Assembly (NCBI RefSeq): GCF_000747075.1
Contig: NZ_AVCH01000149.1
Span: 1-32,753 of the forward strand
From: Arenimonas malthae CC-JY-1
GTDB lineage: Bacteria; Pseudomonadota; Gammaproteobacteria; Xanthomonadales; Xanthomonadaceae
Length of the DNA stretch: 32,753 bases
Reading direction: 5' to 3'
Below, piece by piece: positions 1 through 10,830 of the stretch; the stretch's first letter is position 1, and every line of letters starts with the position of its first letter. The notes below the pieces were generated by a model. The model did not search any database. It was not told the DNA's origin and saw only the letters and a list, made by a program, of their open reading frames with translations. The translations under genes were made by a program, and so were the position numbers.

Positions 1-1
1 G

Positions 2-244
2 GTGGTGCTGGCGCCCGCGACGCCGGTCGCCCTGATGGCCGCGGCGAACGCGCCCGTGGCGGCGCCGGCCGATGCCCCCGGCGCGCCGGAGGAATCGGCC
101 CGCGAACACCGCGTGCGCCGCGGCGACACGCTCTCGCGCATCGCCCGCCAGTACGGCGTGGACCTGCGCCAGCTCTACCGGCTCAACCGCCTCAACGGGC
201 GCTCGATCCTGCAGCCGGGCCAGGTGCTGCGCATCGACCCCTGA
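2..244 (+). CDS. LysM-domain protein, C-terminal fragment (possibly MltD-type lytic transglycosylase)
   Basis: This is a partial gene; its 5' end lies outside the window and the frame is open from base 2 to a TGA at 242-244. The visible part is an Ala/Pro-rich linker of about 35 residues followed by one LysM motif at the extreme C-terminus ([15 protein letters not shown], then [18 protein letters not shown]). LysM modules bind the glycan strands of peptidoglycan, so the protein probably acts at the cell wall in the periplasm. A linker ending in a terminal LysM fits membrane-bound lytic murein transglycosylase D, but no catalytic domain is visible, so NlpD-like or other LysM hydrolases remain possible. 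The LysM assignment is secure; the enzyme identity is inference. Confidence 0.75.
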   Translation: MVLAPATPVALMAAANAPVAAPADAPGAPEESAREHRVRRGDTLSRIARQYGVDLRQLYRLNRLNGRSILQPGQVLRIDP

Positions 245-307
245 GCGGTGCGCACCATGCTTGGCGGTATGGCCCCACGCGGTTCAAACTAGCGGGACAG
301 CGCCGCA

Positions 308-321
308 GGTGCGGCCGCACC
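308..321 (+). repeat. 14-bp perfect palindrome directly before the fabI ribosome-binding site
   Basis: GGTGCGGCCGCACC reads the same on both strands. It ends at the C immediately before the AGGAGG ribosome-binding site at 322-327. In RNA it can form a five-pair hairpin with a GGCC loop; in DNA it could be an operator. No function is known to me for this site. Confidence 0.6.
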
Positions 322-332
322 AGGAGGAAAAC

Positions 333-1124
333 ATGGGATTTCTGTCGGGCAAGCGCGCCCTCATCGTGGGCATCGCCAGCCAGCGTTCCATCGCCACCGG
401 CATCGCCGAGGCCATGCACCGCGAAGGCGCGGAACTCGCCTTCACCTACCAGAACGACAAGCTCAAGTCGCGCGTCGAGGAAGCCGCGCGTGAATGCGGC
501 TCCGACATCGTGCTGCCGCTGGACGTCGCCGACGACGCACAGATCGACAACGTCTTCGCCGAGCTGGCCAAGCGCTGGGACGGTTTCGACATCCTGGTGC
601 ACTCGGTCGGCTACGCGCCGCGCGAAGCCATCGAGGGCGAGTACCTGCAGGGCCTGACCCGCGAGAACTTCCGCATCGCCCACGACATCTCCAGCTACAG
701 CCTGGCCGCCCTGGCCAAGGCCGCGCGCCCGATGATGAAGGGCCGCCACGGCAGCATCCTCACGCTCAGCTACCTGGGCGCCGAACGCGCGCTGGTGAAC
801 TACAACGTGATGGGCGTGGCCAAGGCCAGCCTCGAGGCGAACGTGCGCTACCTGGCGCTCAACCTCGGCCCCGAGGGCACCCGCGTGAACGCCATCTCGG
901 CCGGCCCGATCAAGACCCTGGCCGCCGCGGGCATCGCCAACTTCCGCAAGATGCTGGGCCACGTCGAGGAATACGCGCCGCTGCGCCGCAGCGTCACCAT
1001 CGAGGACGTCGGCAACGTCGCCGCCTTCCTGTGCTCCGACCTGGCCGCGGGCGTGACCGGCGAGATCACCTACGTCGACGCCGGCTACAACATCCTGGGC
1101 ATGACCGGCATCGACGGCGTGTAA
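333..1124 (+). CDS. fabI: Enoyl-[acyl-carrier-protein] reductase (NADH), FabI
   Basis: FabI catalyses the last step of each fatty-acid elongation cycle in the cytoplasm, reducing trans-2-enoyl-ACP with NADH. It is the triclosan target in many bacteria. The 263-residue length matches the family (E. coli 262). The N-terminal nucleotide-binding segment [13 protein letters not shown] lies at residues 13-25. The catalytic pattern is Tyr147 with Tyr157-x6-Lys164 (YNVMGVAK), typical of FabI rather than FabL or FabV. I chose the ATG at 333 because a strong AGGAGG lies five bases upstream and the protein then begins at the conserved MGFLSGKR. The open frame continues upstream, but that part overlaps the LysM gene and is not FabI-like. 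The gene is convergent with ppiD and ends at a shared terminator. Confidence 0.97.
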   Translation: MGFLSGKRALIVGIASQRSIATGIAEAMHREGAELAFTYQNDKLKSRVEEAARECGSDIVLPLDVADDAQIDNVFAELAKRWDGFDILVHSVGYAPREAIEGEYLQGLTRENFRIAHDISSYSLAALAKAARPMMKGRHGSILTLSYLGAERALVNYNVMGVAKASLEANVRYLALNLGPEGTRVNAISAGPIKTLAAAGIANFRKMLGHVEEYAPLRRSVTIEDVGNVAAFLCSDLAAGVTGEITYVDAGYNILGMTGIDGV

Positions 1125-1147
1125 ACCACGCCCCGCCGGATGCAAAG

Positions 1148-1176
1148 AAAAAGGCCCGGGATTCCCGGGCCTTTTT
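1148..1176. terminator. Bidirectional Rho-independent terminator between fabI and ppiD
   Basis: An eight-pair stem GGCCCGGG/CCCGGGCC (1153-1160 and 1164-1171) with a three-base loop is flanked by AAAAA on the left and TTTTT on the right. It therefore works as a T-tailed terminator on either strand. It sits between the convergent fabI (ends 1124) and ppiD (ends 1197). Confidence 0.92.
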
Positions 1177-1196
1177 CGTTCCTGGCGCTGGCGCGC

Positions 1197-3137
1197 TCAG
1201 AGCCGGTCTTCGGCCACCGTGATGGTGAACTGCTTGCGCAGCGCCTTGACGTAGTCCTGCGCCTCGACCACGGCACGGGCCTGGGCGAGCTGGTCGAGCA
1301 GGGACTTGCGGGTCTCGTCGTCCAGGCCCTCGAGGTCGCCCTGCGTGACCGCGGTGACGCCCACCAGCGCATGGCGATCGGGGCCCAGGCGGACCATGCC
1401 GACCGAGATGCCGCCCGCTTCCGGGGCCGGCAGGCGGAAGGCTTCCTCCAGCAGGGCCGGCGGCAGCTGGGCCTGGCGGTTCACGCCGGGCAGCGTGGCG
1501 ACGGTGCGGCCGACTTCGGTGGCGAGGGCGTCGAGCGTCTCGCCCTTCTGGGCGCGCTCCAGCAGCGCCCGGGCCTGGGCCTCGGACGCCTTCGACAGCG
1601 CGTCGGCCACGACCTCGGCCTGCACCCGGTCACGCACCTGCTCGAAGGGGATCGCCGCTTCCGGCTCCACTTCCACCACGTGCACCACCACCAGGTGGTT
1701 GCTGCCGATCTCGACGGCGTCGCTGACCTGGCGCTCGACGCGCTGGGCGTCGGCGAACGCGGCCGCGCGCACGGCCGGGATGGCGGCGATGCCCTCGCCC
1801 GCGGTGCGCGAGAACAAGCCGGTGCGCTTGAGTTCCAGGCCCGAGGCCTCGGCCGCCGGCGCCAGCGCGGTCGGGTCGCGGTAGATGCGCTCGATCAGCT
1901 GGTTGCTCAGGTCGCTGAACACGCGGTCGCGCTCGGTGGAAAGGTATTCGGCCTCGATCTCGGCGCGCACTTCGTCGAAGCTGCGCTCGCTGCCGGGGGC
2001 GAATTCGGTGAGCTGGATGACGTGCCAGCCGTCCGGCGTGCGCACCGGGTCGCTGACCTGGCCGACCTGCTGCATGGCGAACAGCGCTTCTTCGAACGGG
2101 CCGGCGAACAGGCCCGCCTCGACCACGCCCAGGGCGCCGCCGTCGGCCTTGGAACCCAGGTCGTCCGAGCTCTCGCGGGCGATGGCCGCGAAATCGGCGC
2201 CCGGCTCGCGGGCCTTGGCGGCCAGGGCCTCGGCGCGCTCGCGCGCGGCCTGTTCAGCCGCAGCGTCGGCATCGGCCGGCACCGCCACCAGGATGTGCGC
2301 GGCCGAGCGCTTGGGATCGGTGACGTAGCGGGCGCGCTGCTCTTCGTAGCGCTGGCGCAGCGCCTGCTCGTCCACCACGGTCGGCACTTCGAGGGTGGAG
2401 CCGTCGATCTCGACGTATTCCACCGCCACCTTTTCCTCGCTGCGGTAGCGCGCGGCGTTGGCTTCGTACCAGGCCTTCAGTTCGGCTTCGGTCGGCGCGG
2501 CGGGCGCGGCCGGGGTCGGCAGGTCGACCAGCGACAGGTCGCGGGTCTGGCGCGCGAGGCGCAGGTAGGCCTCGAGCTCCGCCTGCGTGGCCAGGCCGGT
2601 GTTGGCGACCAGGCTGGGGATGGTGCGGCGGGCCATGTCGGCGCGCACGGTGGCCATGAACTGGGCGTGGTTCACGCCGCGCGCGGCCAGGCCCAGGCGG
2701 TACTGGTCGGGGCTGTACACGCCGTTGAGCTGGAATTCCGGCATCTGCTTGAGTTCGGCCGCCAGTTCGGCTTCGCCGATGGTGATGCCCTCGCGCTCGG
2801 CGACCATGCCCAGCACTTCCTCGTCGATCATGCCGTCGAGCACCTGGCGCTTGTTGTCCAGGGATTCGAACGCCGCGTAGTCGAAGGCCTCGCCCTGGCG
2901 GTCACGCTCCTGCTGGCGCACTTGTTCGAAGCGGCGCTGGAACTGGTCCTGGGGGATCTCCCGGACCTGCTTGCCCCACAGCCAGTACTTGGCCGGGCCT
3001 TCGATCTTGGCGGAATAGGTTTCGACCTTCGGGGCGAAGTAGGACTCGATGCCGAAGAAGGCCATCGTGATGATCACCAGGCCCAGGATGATGAAGGCGA
3101 GCCAGCCTGAGGACTTGTCGCGGATAGTCTGGAGCAT
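1197..3137 (-). CDS. ppiD: Periplasmic folding chaperone / peptidyl-prolyl isomerase, PpiD
   Basis: PpiD is anchored in the inner membrane next to the Sec translocon and assists proteins emerging into the periplasm. The 646-residue protein has the expected architecture. A short cytoplasmic N-terminus (MLQTIRDKSSGW) is followed by one membrane helix at about residues 12-31. A SurA-like chaperone region with many helices comes next, then a parvulin domain at about 275-380 containing AAHILVAV and DGWHVIQL, and a long C-terminal region. E. coli PpiD is 623 residues, so the length is normal. It lies downstream of hupB and the two tRNAs on the same strand, as in other gammaproteobacteria, but a strong terminator lies between, so it probably has its own promoter. 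Parvulin activity is inferred from sequence; some PpiD proteins have little isomerase activity. Confidence 0.95.
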   Translation of the reverse strand: MLQTIRDKSSGWLAFIILGLVIITMAFFGIESYFAPKVETYSAKIEGPAKYWLWGKQVREIPQDQFQRRFEQVRQQERDRQGEAFDYAAFESLDNKRQVLDGMIDEEVLGMVAEREGITIGEAELAAELKQMPEFQLNGVYSPDQYRLGLAARGVNHAQFMATVRADMARRTIPSLVANTGLATQAELEAYLRLARQTRDLSLVDLPTPAAPAAPTEAELKAWYEANAARYRSEEKVAVEYVEIDGSTLEVPTVVDEQALRQRYEEQRARYVTDPKRSAAHILVAVPADADAAAEQAARERAEALAAKAREPGADFAAIARESSDDLGSKADGGALGVVEAGLFAGPFEEALFAMQQVGQVSDPVRTPDGWHVIQLTEFAPGSERSFDEVRAEIEAEYLSTERDRVFSDLSNQLIERIYRDPTALAPAAEASGLELKRTGLFSRTAGEGIAAIPAVRAAAFADAQRVERQVSDAVEIGSNHLVVVHVVEVEPEAAIPFEQVRDRVQAEVVADALSKASEAQARALLERAQKGETLDALATEVGRTVATLPGVNRQAQLPPALLEEAFRLPAPEAGGISVGMVRLGPDRHALVGVTAVTQGDLEGLDDETRKSLLDQLAQARAVVEAQDYVKALRKQFTITVAEDRL

Positions 3138-3184
3138 GTGGGCAATGACGTCCGGTGGGAGCCCCGGGCCTTCCGGGGCCTTGG

Positions 3185-3216
3185 AAAAAACAAGGGCGCC
3201 CTTTTGGGGCGCCCTT
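3185..3216 (-). terminator. Terminator of the hupB/tRNA-Val/tRNA-Asp transcript
   Basis: A perfect ten-pair stem (AAGGGCGCCC at 3192-3201, GGGCGCCCTT at 3207-3216) is followed on the minus strand by six T residues (3190-3185). It lies eight bases downstream of the tRNA-Asp CCA end. Confidence 0.9.
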
Positions 3217-3223
3217 GGGGATA

Positions 3224-3300
3224 TGGCGGAGTGGACGGGACTCGAACCCGCGACCTCCGGCGTGACAGGCCAGCATTCTAACCGACTGAACTACCACTCC
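3224..3300 (-). tRNA. tRNA-Asp (anticodon GTC)
   Basis: The 77-nt cloverleaf reads on the minus strand from GGAGTGGTAGTTCAGTCGG to CCACTCCGCCA, with the anticodon loop CTGTCAC. The CCA end is encoded. The acceptor stem GGAGTGG/CCACTCC pairs fully, with G as discriminator base, as in E. coli tRNA-Asp. It follows tRNA-Val and precedes a strong terminator. Confidence 0.97.
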
Positions 3301-3314
3301 GCGTATCACTTACC

Positions 3315-3389
3315 TGGTGGGTGCTGAGGGTTTCGAACCCCCGACCCTCGCCTTGTAAGGGCGACGCTCTACCGCTGAGCTAAGCACCC
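3315..3389 (-). tRNA. tRNA-Val (anticodon TAC)
   Basis: The 75-nt tRNA reads GGGTGCTTAGCTCAGCGG to AGCACCCACCA on the minus strand, anticodon loop CTTACAA, CCA encoded. The acceptor stem GGGTGCT/AGCACCC is perfect. Its 5' end lies only 16 bases after the hupB stop codon, with no terminator between, so it is very probably processed from a hupB-tRNA transcript. Confidence 0.97.
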
Positions 3390-3405
3390 TTCCCAAGGAA
3401 GACGC

Positions 3406-3678
3406 TCAGTTTACAGCATCCTTCAGGGCTTTGCCAGCCTTGAACGCAGGATTTTTCGAAGCCTTGATCTTGATGGTGTCGCCGGTCTGCGGATTGCGGC
3501 CCTGGCGGGCGGCGCGCTTGCGGACCGAGAAGGTGCCGAAGCCCACCAGCGTCACGGTGTCGCCCTTCTTGAGGGCCTTGGTGATCGCTTCGATCATCGC
3601 GTCGACGGCACGGCCGGCGTCGGCCTTGGACAGCTCGGCGGCGTCGGCGACGGCACCAATGAATTCGGCTTTGTTCAT
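3406..3678 (-). CDS. hupB: DNA-binding protein HU-beta
   Basis: HU is a small histone-like dimer that bends and compacts DNA. The 90-residue length is exactly that of the family. The start [12 protein letters not shown], the core [20 protein letters not shown] (beta-arm base) and the end [11 protein letters not shown] are all characteristic. The beta-arm proline of RNPQTG, which intercalates into DNA, is present. The gene lies downstream of lon on the same strand but has its own good sigma70-like promoter at 3808-3836, giving a leader of about 120 bases. Two tRNA genes follow within 16 bases. Confidence 0.97.
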   Translation of the reverse strand: MNKAEFIGAVADAAELSKADAGRAVDAMIEAITKALKKGDTVTLVGFGTFSVRKRAARQGRNPQTGDTIKIKASKNPAFKAGKALKDAVN

Positions 3679-3807
3679 TATTGACTCCCTGAGCGAGTGG
3701 AAACCCGCGTTCTTGAAAACCGAGGGCGCCCGGCCTTGGCCTGGGTGCGCCCCGATCCACCTGTACCGCCGCTGCCCGGATGATCCAACGCGCGGCGGAT
3801 GGGTTGA

Positions 3808-3836
3808 TTTATACCAGCGGCATTTTGCCCGCGCAA
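3808..3836 (-). promoter_or_regulatory. Sigma70-type promoter for hupB and the following tRNAs
   Basis: On the minus strand TTGCGC (3836-3831) is followed after exactly 17 bases by TATAAA (3813-3808). The position between lon and hupB and the good -10 box make this the likely hupB promoter. Confidence 0.7.
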
Positions 3837-3886
3837 TAAGCGAAAGCCAGTTATTTCGCGGCTTCCAGCGCTTTTCGCCCCTTCGA

Positions 3887-6325
<2,439 letters not shown>

Positions 6326-6364
6326 GGAAGGCTCCCTCGGGGCCAAACCCCGGTATGGCTCAGG

Positions 6365-6393
6365 TTATGGGGTCCGGCGGGGCGGCTTGCAAG
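6365..6393 (-). promoter_or_regulatory. Heat-shock (sigma32-like) promoter of lon
   Basis: On the minus strand CTTGCAA (6393-6387) is followed after 14 bases by CCCCATAA (6372-6365). This is close to the RpoH consensus CTTGAAA-N13/14-CCCCATNT, with one mismatch in the -35 box and the full CCCCAT core. It lies about 40 bases upstream of the lon ATG. Confidence 0.8.
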
Positions 6394-6413
6394 CTTTTCG
6401 CGCCCCAAAAGCA

Positions 6414-6436
6414 ACGGGCCGGAAGAACCGGCCCGT
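6414..6436 (-). terminator. Likely terminator of clpX
   Basis: A perfect nine-pair stem (ACGGGCCGG at 6414-6422, CCGGCCCGT at 6428-6436) with a five-base loop lies 23 bases after the clpX stop. The following minus-strand sequence TGCTTTTGG has only a broken T-run, so termination may be partial. Confidence 0.65.
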
Positions 6437-6459
6437 ATTCAACCACTTGCGCGCGCCGT

Positions 6460-7749
<1,290 letters not shown>

Positions 7750-7812
7750 GCTTACGCTGCCCTGGTGGAATGGGTCGGGGTCGAGAATATCACAGGCCGC
7801 GAGACGCAGAAC

Positions 7813-7832
7813 CCCGGCCCGGCGGGGCCGGG
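7813..7832 (-). terminator. GC-rich hairpin between clpP and clpX
   Basis: A perfect eight-pair stem CCCGGCCC/GGGCCGGG with a four-base loop lies between the two genes. It lacks a T-run, so it is more likely an mRNA-stabilising or attenuating structure than a full terminator. Confidence 0.45.
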
Positions 7833-7863
7833 ACGGGGCGTGAAGACCGCGTCTGCGGAGGCC

Positions 7864-8487
7864 TCAGGAGGCCTGGATGGTGTCGTCGGGGCGACGGTCG
7901 AGCACCGCGTCCACCATGCCGTAGGCCTTGGCGGCTTCGGCATCCATGAAGTTGTCGCGGTCGGTGTCCTTGGCGATGCGCTCGATCGGCTGGCCGGTGT
8001 GCTTGGCCAGCACGCCGTTCAGGCGGTCGCGCAGGGTCAGGATTTCGCGGGTGTGGATCTCGATGTCGCTGGCCTGGCCCTGGAAGCCACCGAGCGGCTG
8101 GTGGATCATCACTCGCGCGCTGGGCAGTATGTAGCGCTTGCCCGCGGCACCGGCGGCCAGCAGGAGCGAGCCCATGCTGGCGGCCTGGCCGACGCAGATG
8201 GTGCTCACGTCCGGCTTGATGAACTGCATGGTGTCGTAGATCGCCATGCCCGAGGTGACCACGCCGCCCGGCGAGTTGATGTACAGGCTGATGTCCTTCT
8301 CGGGGTTTTCCGCCTCGAGGAACAGCAGCTGGGCGACGATCACGTTGGCCATGTAGTCGTCGATCGGGCCGACCAGGAAGATCACGCGCTCCTTGAGCAG
8401 GCGCGAGTAGATGTCGTACGCCCGTTCGCCGCGGCTGGTCTGTTCGACCACCATCGGCACCAGGTTCAAGCCCTTGATCGGATCCAT
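7864..8487 (-). CDS. clpP: ATP-dependent Clp protease proteolytic subunit ClpP
   Basis: ClpP forms the tetradecameric serine-protease chamber that partners ClpX. The 207-residue protein matches E. coli ClpP (207 residues with propeptide). The catalytic triad is Ser104 (GQAASMGS), His129 (VMIHQPLGG) and Asp178 (DTDRDNF), with spacings identical to E. coli. The start is supported by GGAGGAA eight bases upstream. The gene begins 26 bases after the tig stop codon, forming the usual tig-clpP unit. The N-terminal dozen residues are probably removed by self-processing, as in other ClpP proteins. Confidence 0.98.
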   Translation of the reverse strand: MDPIKGLNLVPMVVEQTSRGERAYDIYSRLLKERVIFLVGPIDDYMANVIVAQLLFLEAENPEKDISLYINSPGGVVTSGMAIYDTMQFIKPDVSTICVGQAASMGSLLLAAGAAGKRYILPSARVMIHQPLGGFQGQASDIEIHTREILTLRDRLNGVLAKHTGQPIERIAKDTDRDNFMDAEAAKAYGMVDAVLDRRPDDTIQAS

Positions 8488-8513
8488 GCCCGCGTTCCTC
8501 CGTTGGGGCCGCC

Positions 8514-9815
8514 TCAGGCGGCCGGACGCATCAGTTCGGAAAAGCCCACGGCCTGCTCGGTGGCATTGGCGCGCTCGGCGATCCAGTCGATCACCTGCTC
8601 TTCCATCACGCGGTTGCGCAGGCTGGACATGAGGTTGGGGTCGTTCCGGTAAAGTTCAACGACCTGGCCCGGGTCCTCGTAGGTCGAGGCGATCAGCTGC
8701 AGGGTTTCGGTGACGCGCTTGTTGTCGAGCTTGAGGTTGTTCTGGCGGGCCACTTCGCCCACCAGCAGGCCGGCGGCGACGCGGTTGCGCGCGGCGTCCA
8801 TGAACTGGGCGGCCTCGAACTTGGCGTTCGGCTGGCCCTGCTGGCGCGCCTGCTGCATCGCGGCGGCGGCCATGTTGCGGGCCTCGGCTTCGATCAGGCG
8901 CGGCGGCAGTTCGACGCCGGCGTAGGCGGCCACCAGCTTGCTGGCCACTTCCGCGCGCAGGCGCTGCATCAGGTTGCCCTTGAGCTCGCGCTCGAGGTTG
9001 GCGCGCACTTCCTTGCGGAACTGCTCGAGCTTGCCGCCCTTGATGCCGAAGCTCTTGACGAAGGCTTCGTCGAGCTCGGGCAGCTTGGGCGCCGACACCT
9101 TGGCGGCCTTGAGCGTGACCTTGGCGGACTTGCCGGCCAGGTCGGCGACGCGCCAGGTGTCCGGGAAGGTCACCTCGACCTCGACTTCGTCACCGGCCTT
9201 CATGCCGGCCAGGCGCGCTTCGAGCTCGGGGTACATCACGTTCGAGCCGATCACGGTGGCGCCGCGCTCGACGCCCTCGGCGGGCACGCGGGCCTCGGCG
9301 GTGACGGCGAAGGTCTCGACCTGCACCAGGTCGCCGGCCTCGGCGGCGCGCTCGACCGGCTCCCAGCTGCGACGCTGCTGGCGCAGGGTTTCGATCATCG
9401 CATCGATGTCGCTTTCCTCGATCGACGAGGTGGTGCGCACGATCTCCAGCTTGGCCGGGTCGATGGTGCCGAACTCGGGCACGACTTCGAAGGTGGCGGT
9501 GTAGCGGATCTCGCCGGCGTCACCGGCGGGCTCGGCCTTGACCTCGGGGTTGCCCGCCACCTGCAGGTTCTGCTGGCGGATGGCTTCGCCCAGGCTCTCG
9601 CGGATCAGCTCGCCGTAGGCCTCGTTGCGGACCTGGGCGCCGAAGCGCTGTTCGATGACCTTGGTCGGGACCTTGCCCTTGCGGAAGCCCTTGATGTTGG
9701 CGGTGCTCGCCAGCTCGCGCAGGCGGTTGCCCACCACGCCTTCCAGGCGCTCGGCCGGGAGGCTGACGGTGAGGCGGCGTTCCAGATTGGCGGTGTTCTC
9801 AAGCGAGACTTGCAT
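8514..9815 (-). CDS. tig: Trigger factor, ribosome-associated chaperone
   Basis: Trigger factor binds the ribosome exit tunnel and shields nascent chains. The 433-residue protein has the ribosome-docking signature [17 protein letters not shown] near residue 45, a central FKBP-like domain at about 150-240, and a helical C-terminal substrate-binding domain. The ATG at 9815 has GGAG five bases upstream; an in-frame GTG at 9821 would add two residues. The FKBP-like domain looks degenerate: the usual IPGFE segment reads YPELE, so prolyl isomerase activity is doubtful, while chaperone function should be intact. I find no clear promoter in the 40 bases between the tRNA terminator and the start. Confidence 0.97.
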   Translation of the reverse strand: MQVSLENTANLERRLTVSLPAERLEGVVGNRLRELASTANIKGFRKGKVPTKVIEQRFGAQVRNEAYGELIRESLGEAIRQQNLQVAGNPEVKAEPAGDAGEIRYTATFEVVPEFGTIDPAKLEIVRTTSSIEESDIDAMIETLRQQRRSWEPVERAAEAGDLVQVETFAVTAEARVPAEGVERGATVIGSNVMYPELEARLAGMKAGDEVEVEVTFPDTWRVADLAGKSAKVTLKAAKVSAPKLPELDEAFVKSFGIKGGKLEQFRKEVRANLERELKGNLMQRLRAEVASKLVAAYAGVELPPRLIEAEARNMAAAAMQQARQQGQPNAKFEAAQFMDAARNRVAAGLLVGEVARQNNLKLDNKRVTETLQLIASTYEDPGQVVELYRNDPNLMSSLRNRVMEEQVIDWIAERANATEQAVGFSELMRPAA

Positions 9816-9856
9816 GTTCACTCCTGCGACCGCGCCGTTTTGTGGGCGCGAAAATG

Positions 9857-9892
9857 AAAAAACCCGCGGAGCCCCGGCTCGTCCCCGCGCCT
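9857..9892 (-). terminator. Terminator after the five-tRNA operon
   Basis: On the minus strand a GC-rich imperfect hairpin (CGCGG...CCGCG with an inner AGCC/GGCT) is followed by GG and six T residues (9862-9857). It lies between tRNA-Leu and tig. Confidence 0.65.
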
Positions 9893-9903
9893 CCGTTGCC
9901 GGA

Positions 9904-9988
9904 TGGTGCGAAAGGAGAGACTCGAACTCTCACGGGTTGCCCCACTGGAACCTAAATCCAGCGCGTCTACCAGTTCCGCCACTTTCGC
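9904..9988 (-). tRNA. tRNA-Leu (anticodon TAG)
   Basis: The 85-nt class II tRNA reads GCGAAAGTGGCGGAACTGG to CCTTTCGCACCA on the minus strand. It has a long variable arm and the anticodon loop TTTAGGT. The acceptor stem GCGAAAG/CTTTCGC is perfect, the discriminator is A and CCA is encoded. It is the last gene of the Pro-Arg-His-Lys-Leu operon. Confidence 0.97.
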
Positions 9989-10019
9989 AACGCCGCGCGG
10001 GATCGATTCATCGGGAAGA

Positions 10020-10095
10020 TGGTGGGCCGTGTAGGATTCGAACCTACGACCTATTGATTAAGAGTCAACTGCTCTACCAACTGAGCTAACGGCCC
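10020..10095 (-). tRNA. tRNA-Lys (anticodon CTT)
   Basis: The 76-nt tRNA reads GGGCCGTTAGCTCAGTTGG to ACGGCCCACCA on the minus strand, with anticodon loop CTCTTAA. It closely resembles E. coli tRNA-Lys, but with CTT, reading AAG. CCA is encoded. Confidence 0.97.
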
Positions 10096-10147
10096 GTAAT
10101 CTTCCCGCCGAAGCGGCTGCGACGCGATATTATGCCGCGCTTGGAAC

Positions 10148-10225
10148 TGGGGTGGAAGACGGGATTCGAACCCGCGACCCTCGGAATCACAATCCGATGC
10201 TCTAACCGACTGAGCTACATCCACC
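10148..10225 (-). tRNA. tRNA-His (anticodon GTG)
   Basis: The minus-strand tRNA reads GGTGGATGTAGCTCAGTCGG to CTTCCACCCCA, anticodon loop TTGTGAT. The interval includes the extra 5' G (position -1), which pairs with C73, the identity pair of tRNA-His. CCA is encoded. The acceptor stem GTGGATG/CTTCCAC pairs except at 6-67, which is T-T. Confidence 0.96.
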
Positions 10226-10259
10226 GCTGTAAAACCACCCTGCCTCCCGCCACCCTGCC

Positions 10260-10336
10260 TGGCGCGCCCGGCAGGACTCGAACCTGCAACCGCCGGCTTA
10301 GAAGGCCGGTGCTCTATCCGGTTGAGCTACGGGCGC
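10260..10336 (-). tRNA. tRNA-Arg (anticodon TCT)
   Basis: The 77-nt tRNA reads GCGCCCGTAGCTCAACCGG to CGGGCGCGCCA on the minus strand, with anticodon loop CTTCTAA, reading the rare AGA codon. The acceptor stem is fully paired, the discriminator is G and CCA is encoded. Confidence 0.97.
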
Positions 10337-10404
10337 CTGCCGGGATGATACCGGCCGGTCCCCGCCGCATCCATGCGGATCGCAGGATCCGGAGTGGAGC
10401 CGCC

Positions 10405-10481
10405 TGGTCGGGGCAGAGGGATTCGAACCCACGACATCCAGCTCCCAAAGCTGGCGCTCTACCAGGCTGAGCTATACCCCG
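10405..10481 (-). tRNA. tRNA-Pro (anticodon TGG)
   Basis: The 77-nt tRNA reads CGGGGTATAGCTCAGCCTGG to TGCCCCGACCA on the minus strand, anticodon loop TTTGGGA, CCA encoded. It is the promoter-proximal gene of the five-tRNA operon. Confidence 0.97.
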
Positions 10482-10523
10482 GCGGTGAAGCCGACGCCTT
10501 AACAAGCGCGCCGCAGGAGTCTC

Positions 10524-10553
10524 ACTGTACGGCGGTGCCGGCTTTCGGCGCAA
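10524..10553 (-). promoter_or_regulatory. Possible promoter of the five-tRNA operon
   Basis: On the minus strand TTGCGC (10553-10548) and TACAGT (10529-10524) are separated by 18 bases, about 40 bases upstream of tRNA-Pro and just after the tRNA-Arg(ACG) terminator. Both boxes are imperfect. Confidence 0.4.
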
Positions 10554-10577
10554 CGCGCCTGGGCCGGGACCTCCGAA

Positions 10578-10600
10578 CAAAAAGGGTGCCGAAGCACCCT
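10578..10600 (-). terminator. Terminator after tRNA-Arg(ACG), TTCG tetraloop
   Basis: The stem AGGGTGC/GCACCCT (10583-10589 and 10594-10600) carries a TTCG loop on the minus strand and is followed by TTTTT. This is a textbook intrinsic terminator. Confidence 0.92.
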
Positions 10601-10611
10601 GTTTGCATTAG

Positions 10612-10688
10612 TGGCGCGCCCGGAGAGATTCGAACTCCCGACCACCAAGTTCGTAGCCTGGTGCTCTATCCAGCTGAGCTACGGGCGC
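10612..10688 (-). tRNA. tRNA-Arg (anticodon ACG)
   Basis: The 77-nt tRNA reads GCGCCCGTAGCTCAGCTGG to CGGGCGCGCCA on the minus strand, with anticodon loop CTACGAA. A34 is expected to be edited to inosine by TadA so that CGU, CGC and CGA are read. Two G-T pairs occur in the anticodon stem. CCA is encoded. It lies downstream of csrA and tRNA-Ser, the order of serV-argV in E. coli. Confidence 0.97.
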
Positions 10689-10699
10689 GCAGAAGCGAA

Positions 10700-10728
10700 A
10701 TTATGGGGTACGGCATCCGACTCGTCAA
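10700..10728 (-). promoter_or_regulatory. Strong sigma70 promoter of tRNA-Arg(ACG)
   Basis: On the minus strand TTGACG (10728-10723) is followed after 17 bases by CATAAT (10705-10700), each one mismatch from consensus. Transcription should start a few bases before the tRNA 5' end at 10688. Confidence 0.85.
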
Positions 10729-10795
10729 TACTTCGGCGACGAATTTTTTGCCATGCCACAAACACACCACCAGATCCTTGCATGCCACCGGGTGG

Positions 10796-10822
10796 AAAAA
10801 ATCGCCGCCTTTCGGCGGCGAT
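10796..10822 (-). terminator. Terminator after tRNA-Ser(GCT)
   Basis: The nine-pair stem ATCGCCGCC/GGCGGCGAT (10801-10809 and 10814-10822) has a GAAA tetraloop on the minus strand. It is followed by a T-run pairing with the A residues at 10796-10801. Confidence 0.92.
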
Positions 10823-10830
10823 TCGACACC

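Noticed and set aside
72-332. Upstream extension of the fabI frame
   Set aside because: It overlaps the LysM gene in another frame and adds residues foreign to FabI; the ATG at 333 has a strong ribosome-binding site.
1140-3110. Open frame of 656 codons opposite ppiD
   Set aside because: Long antisense frames are expected at this GC content; the protein is a low-complexity His/Gly/Ala/Arg/Asp sequence with no family features, and ppiD is certain.
2902-3309. Minus-strand frame starting near tRNA-Asp and running into ppiD
   Set aside because: Its N-terminal part is translated tRNA-Asp sequence and the rest is out of frame with ppiD.
6326-6346. TTG start for lon adding seven residues
   Set aside because: The ATG at 6325 has GAGGGAG at good spacing and matches family starts.
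10132-10580. Short open frames across the tRNA cluster (peptides with repeated RTRTCNRRLRR-type segments)
   Set aside because: These are translations of tRNA genes, a familiar source of false small proteins.
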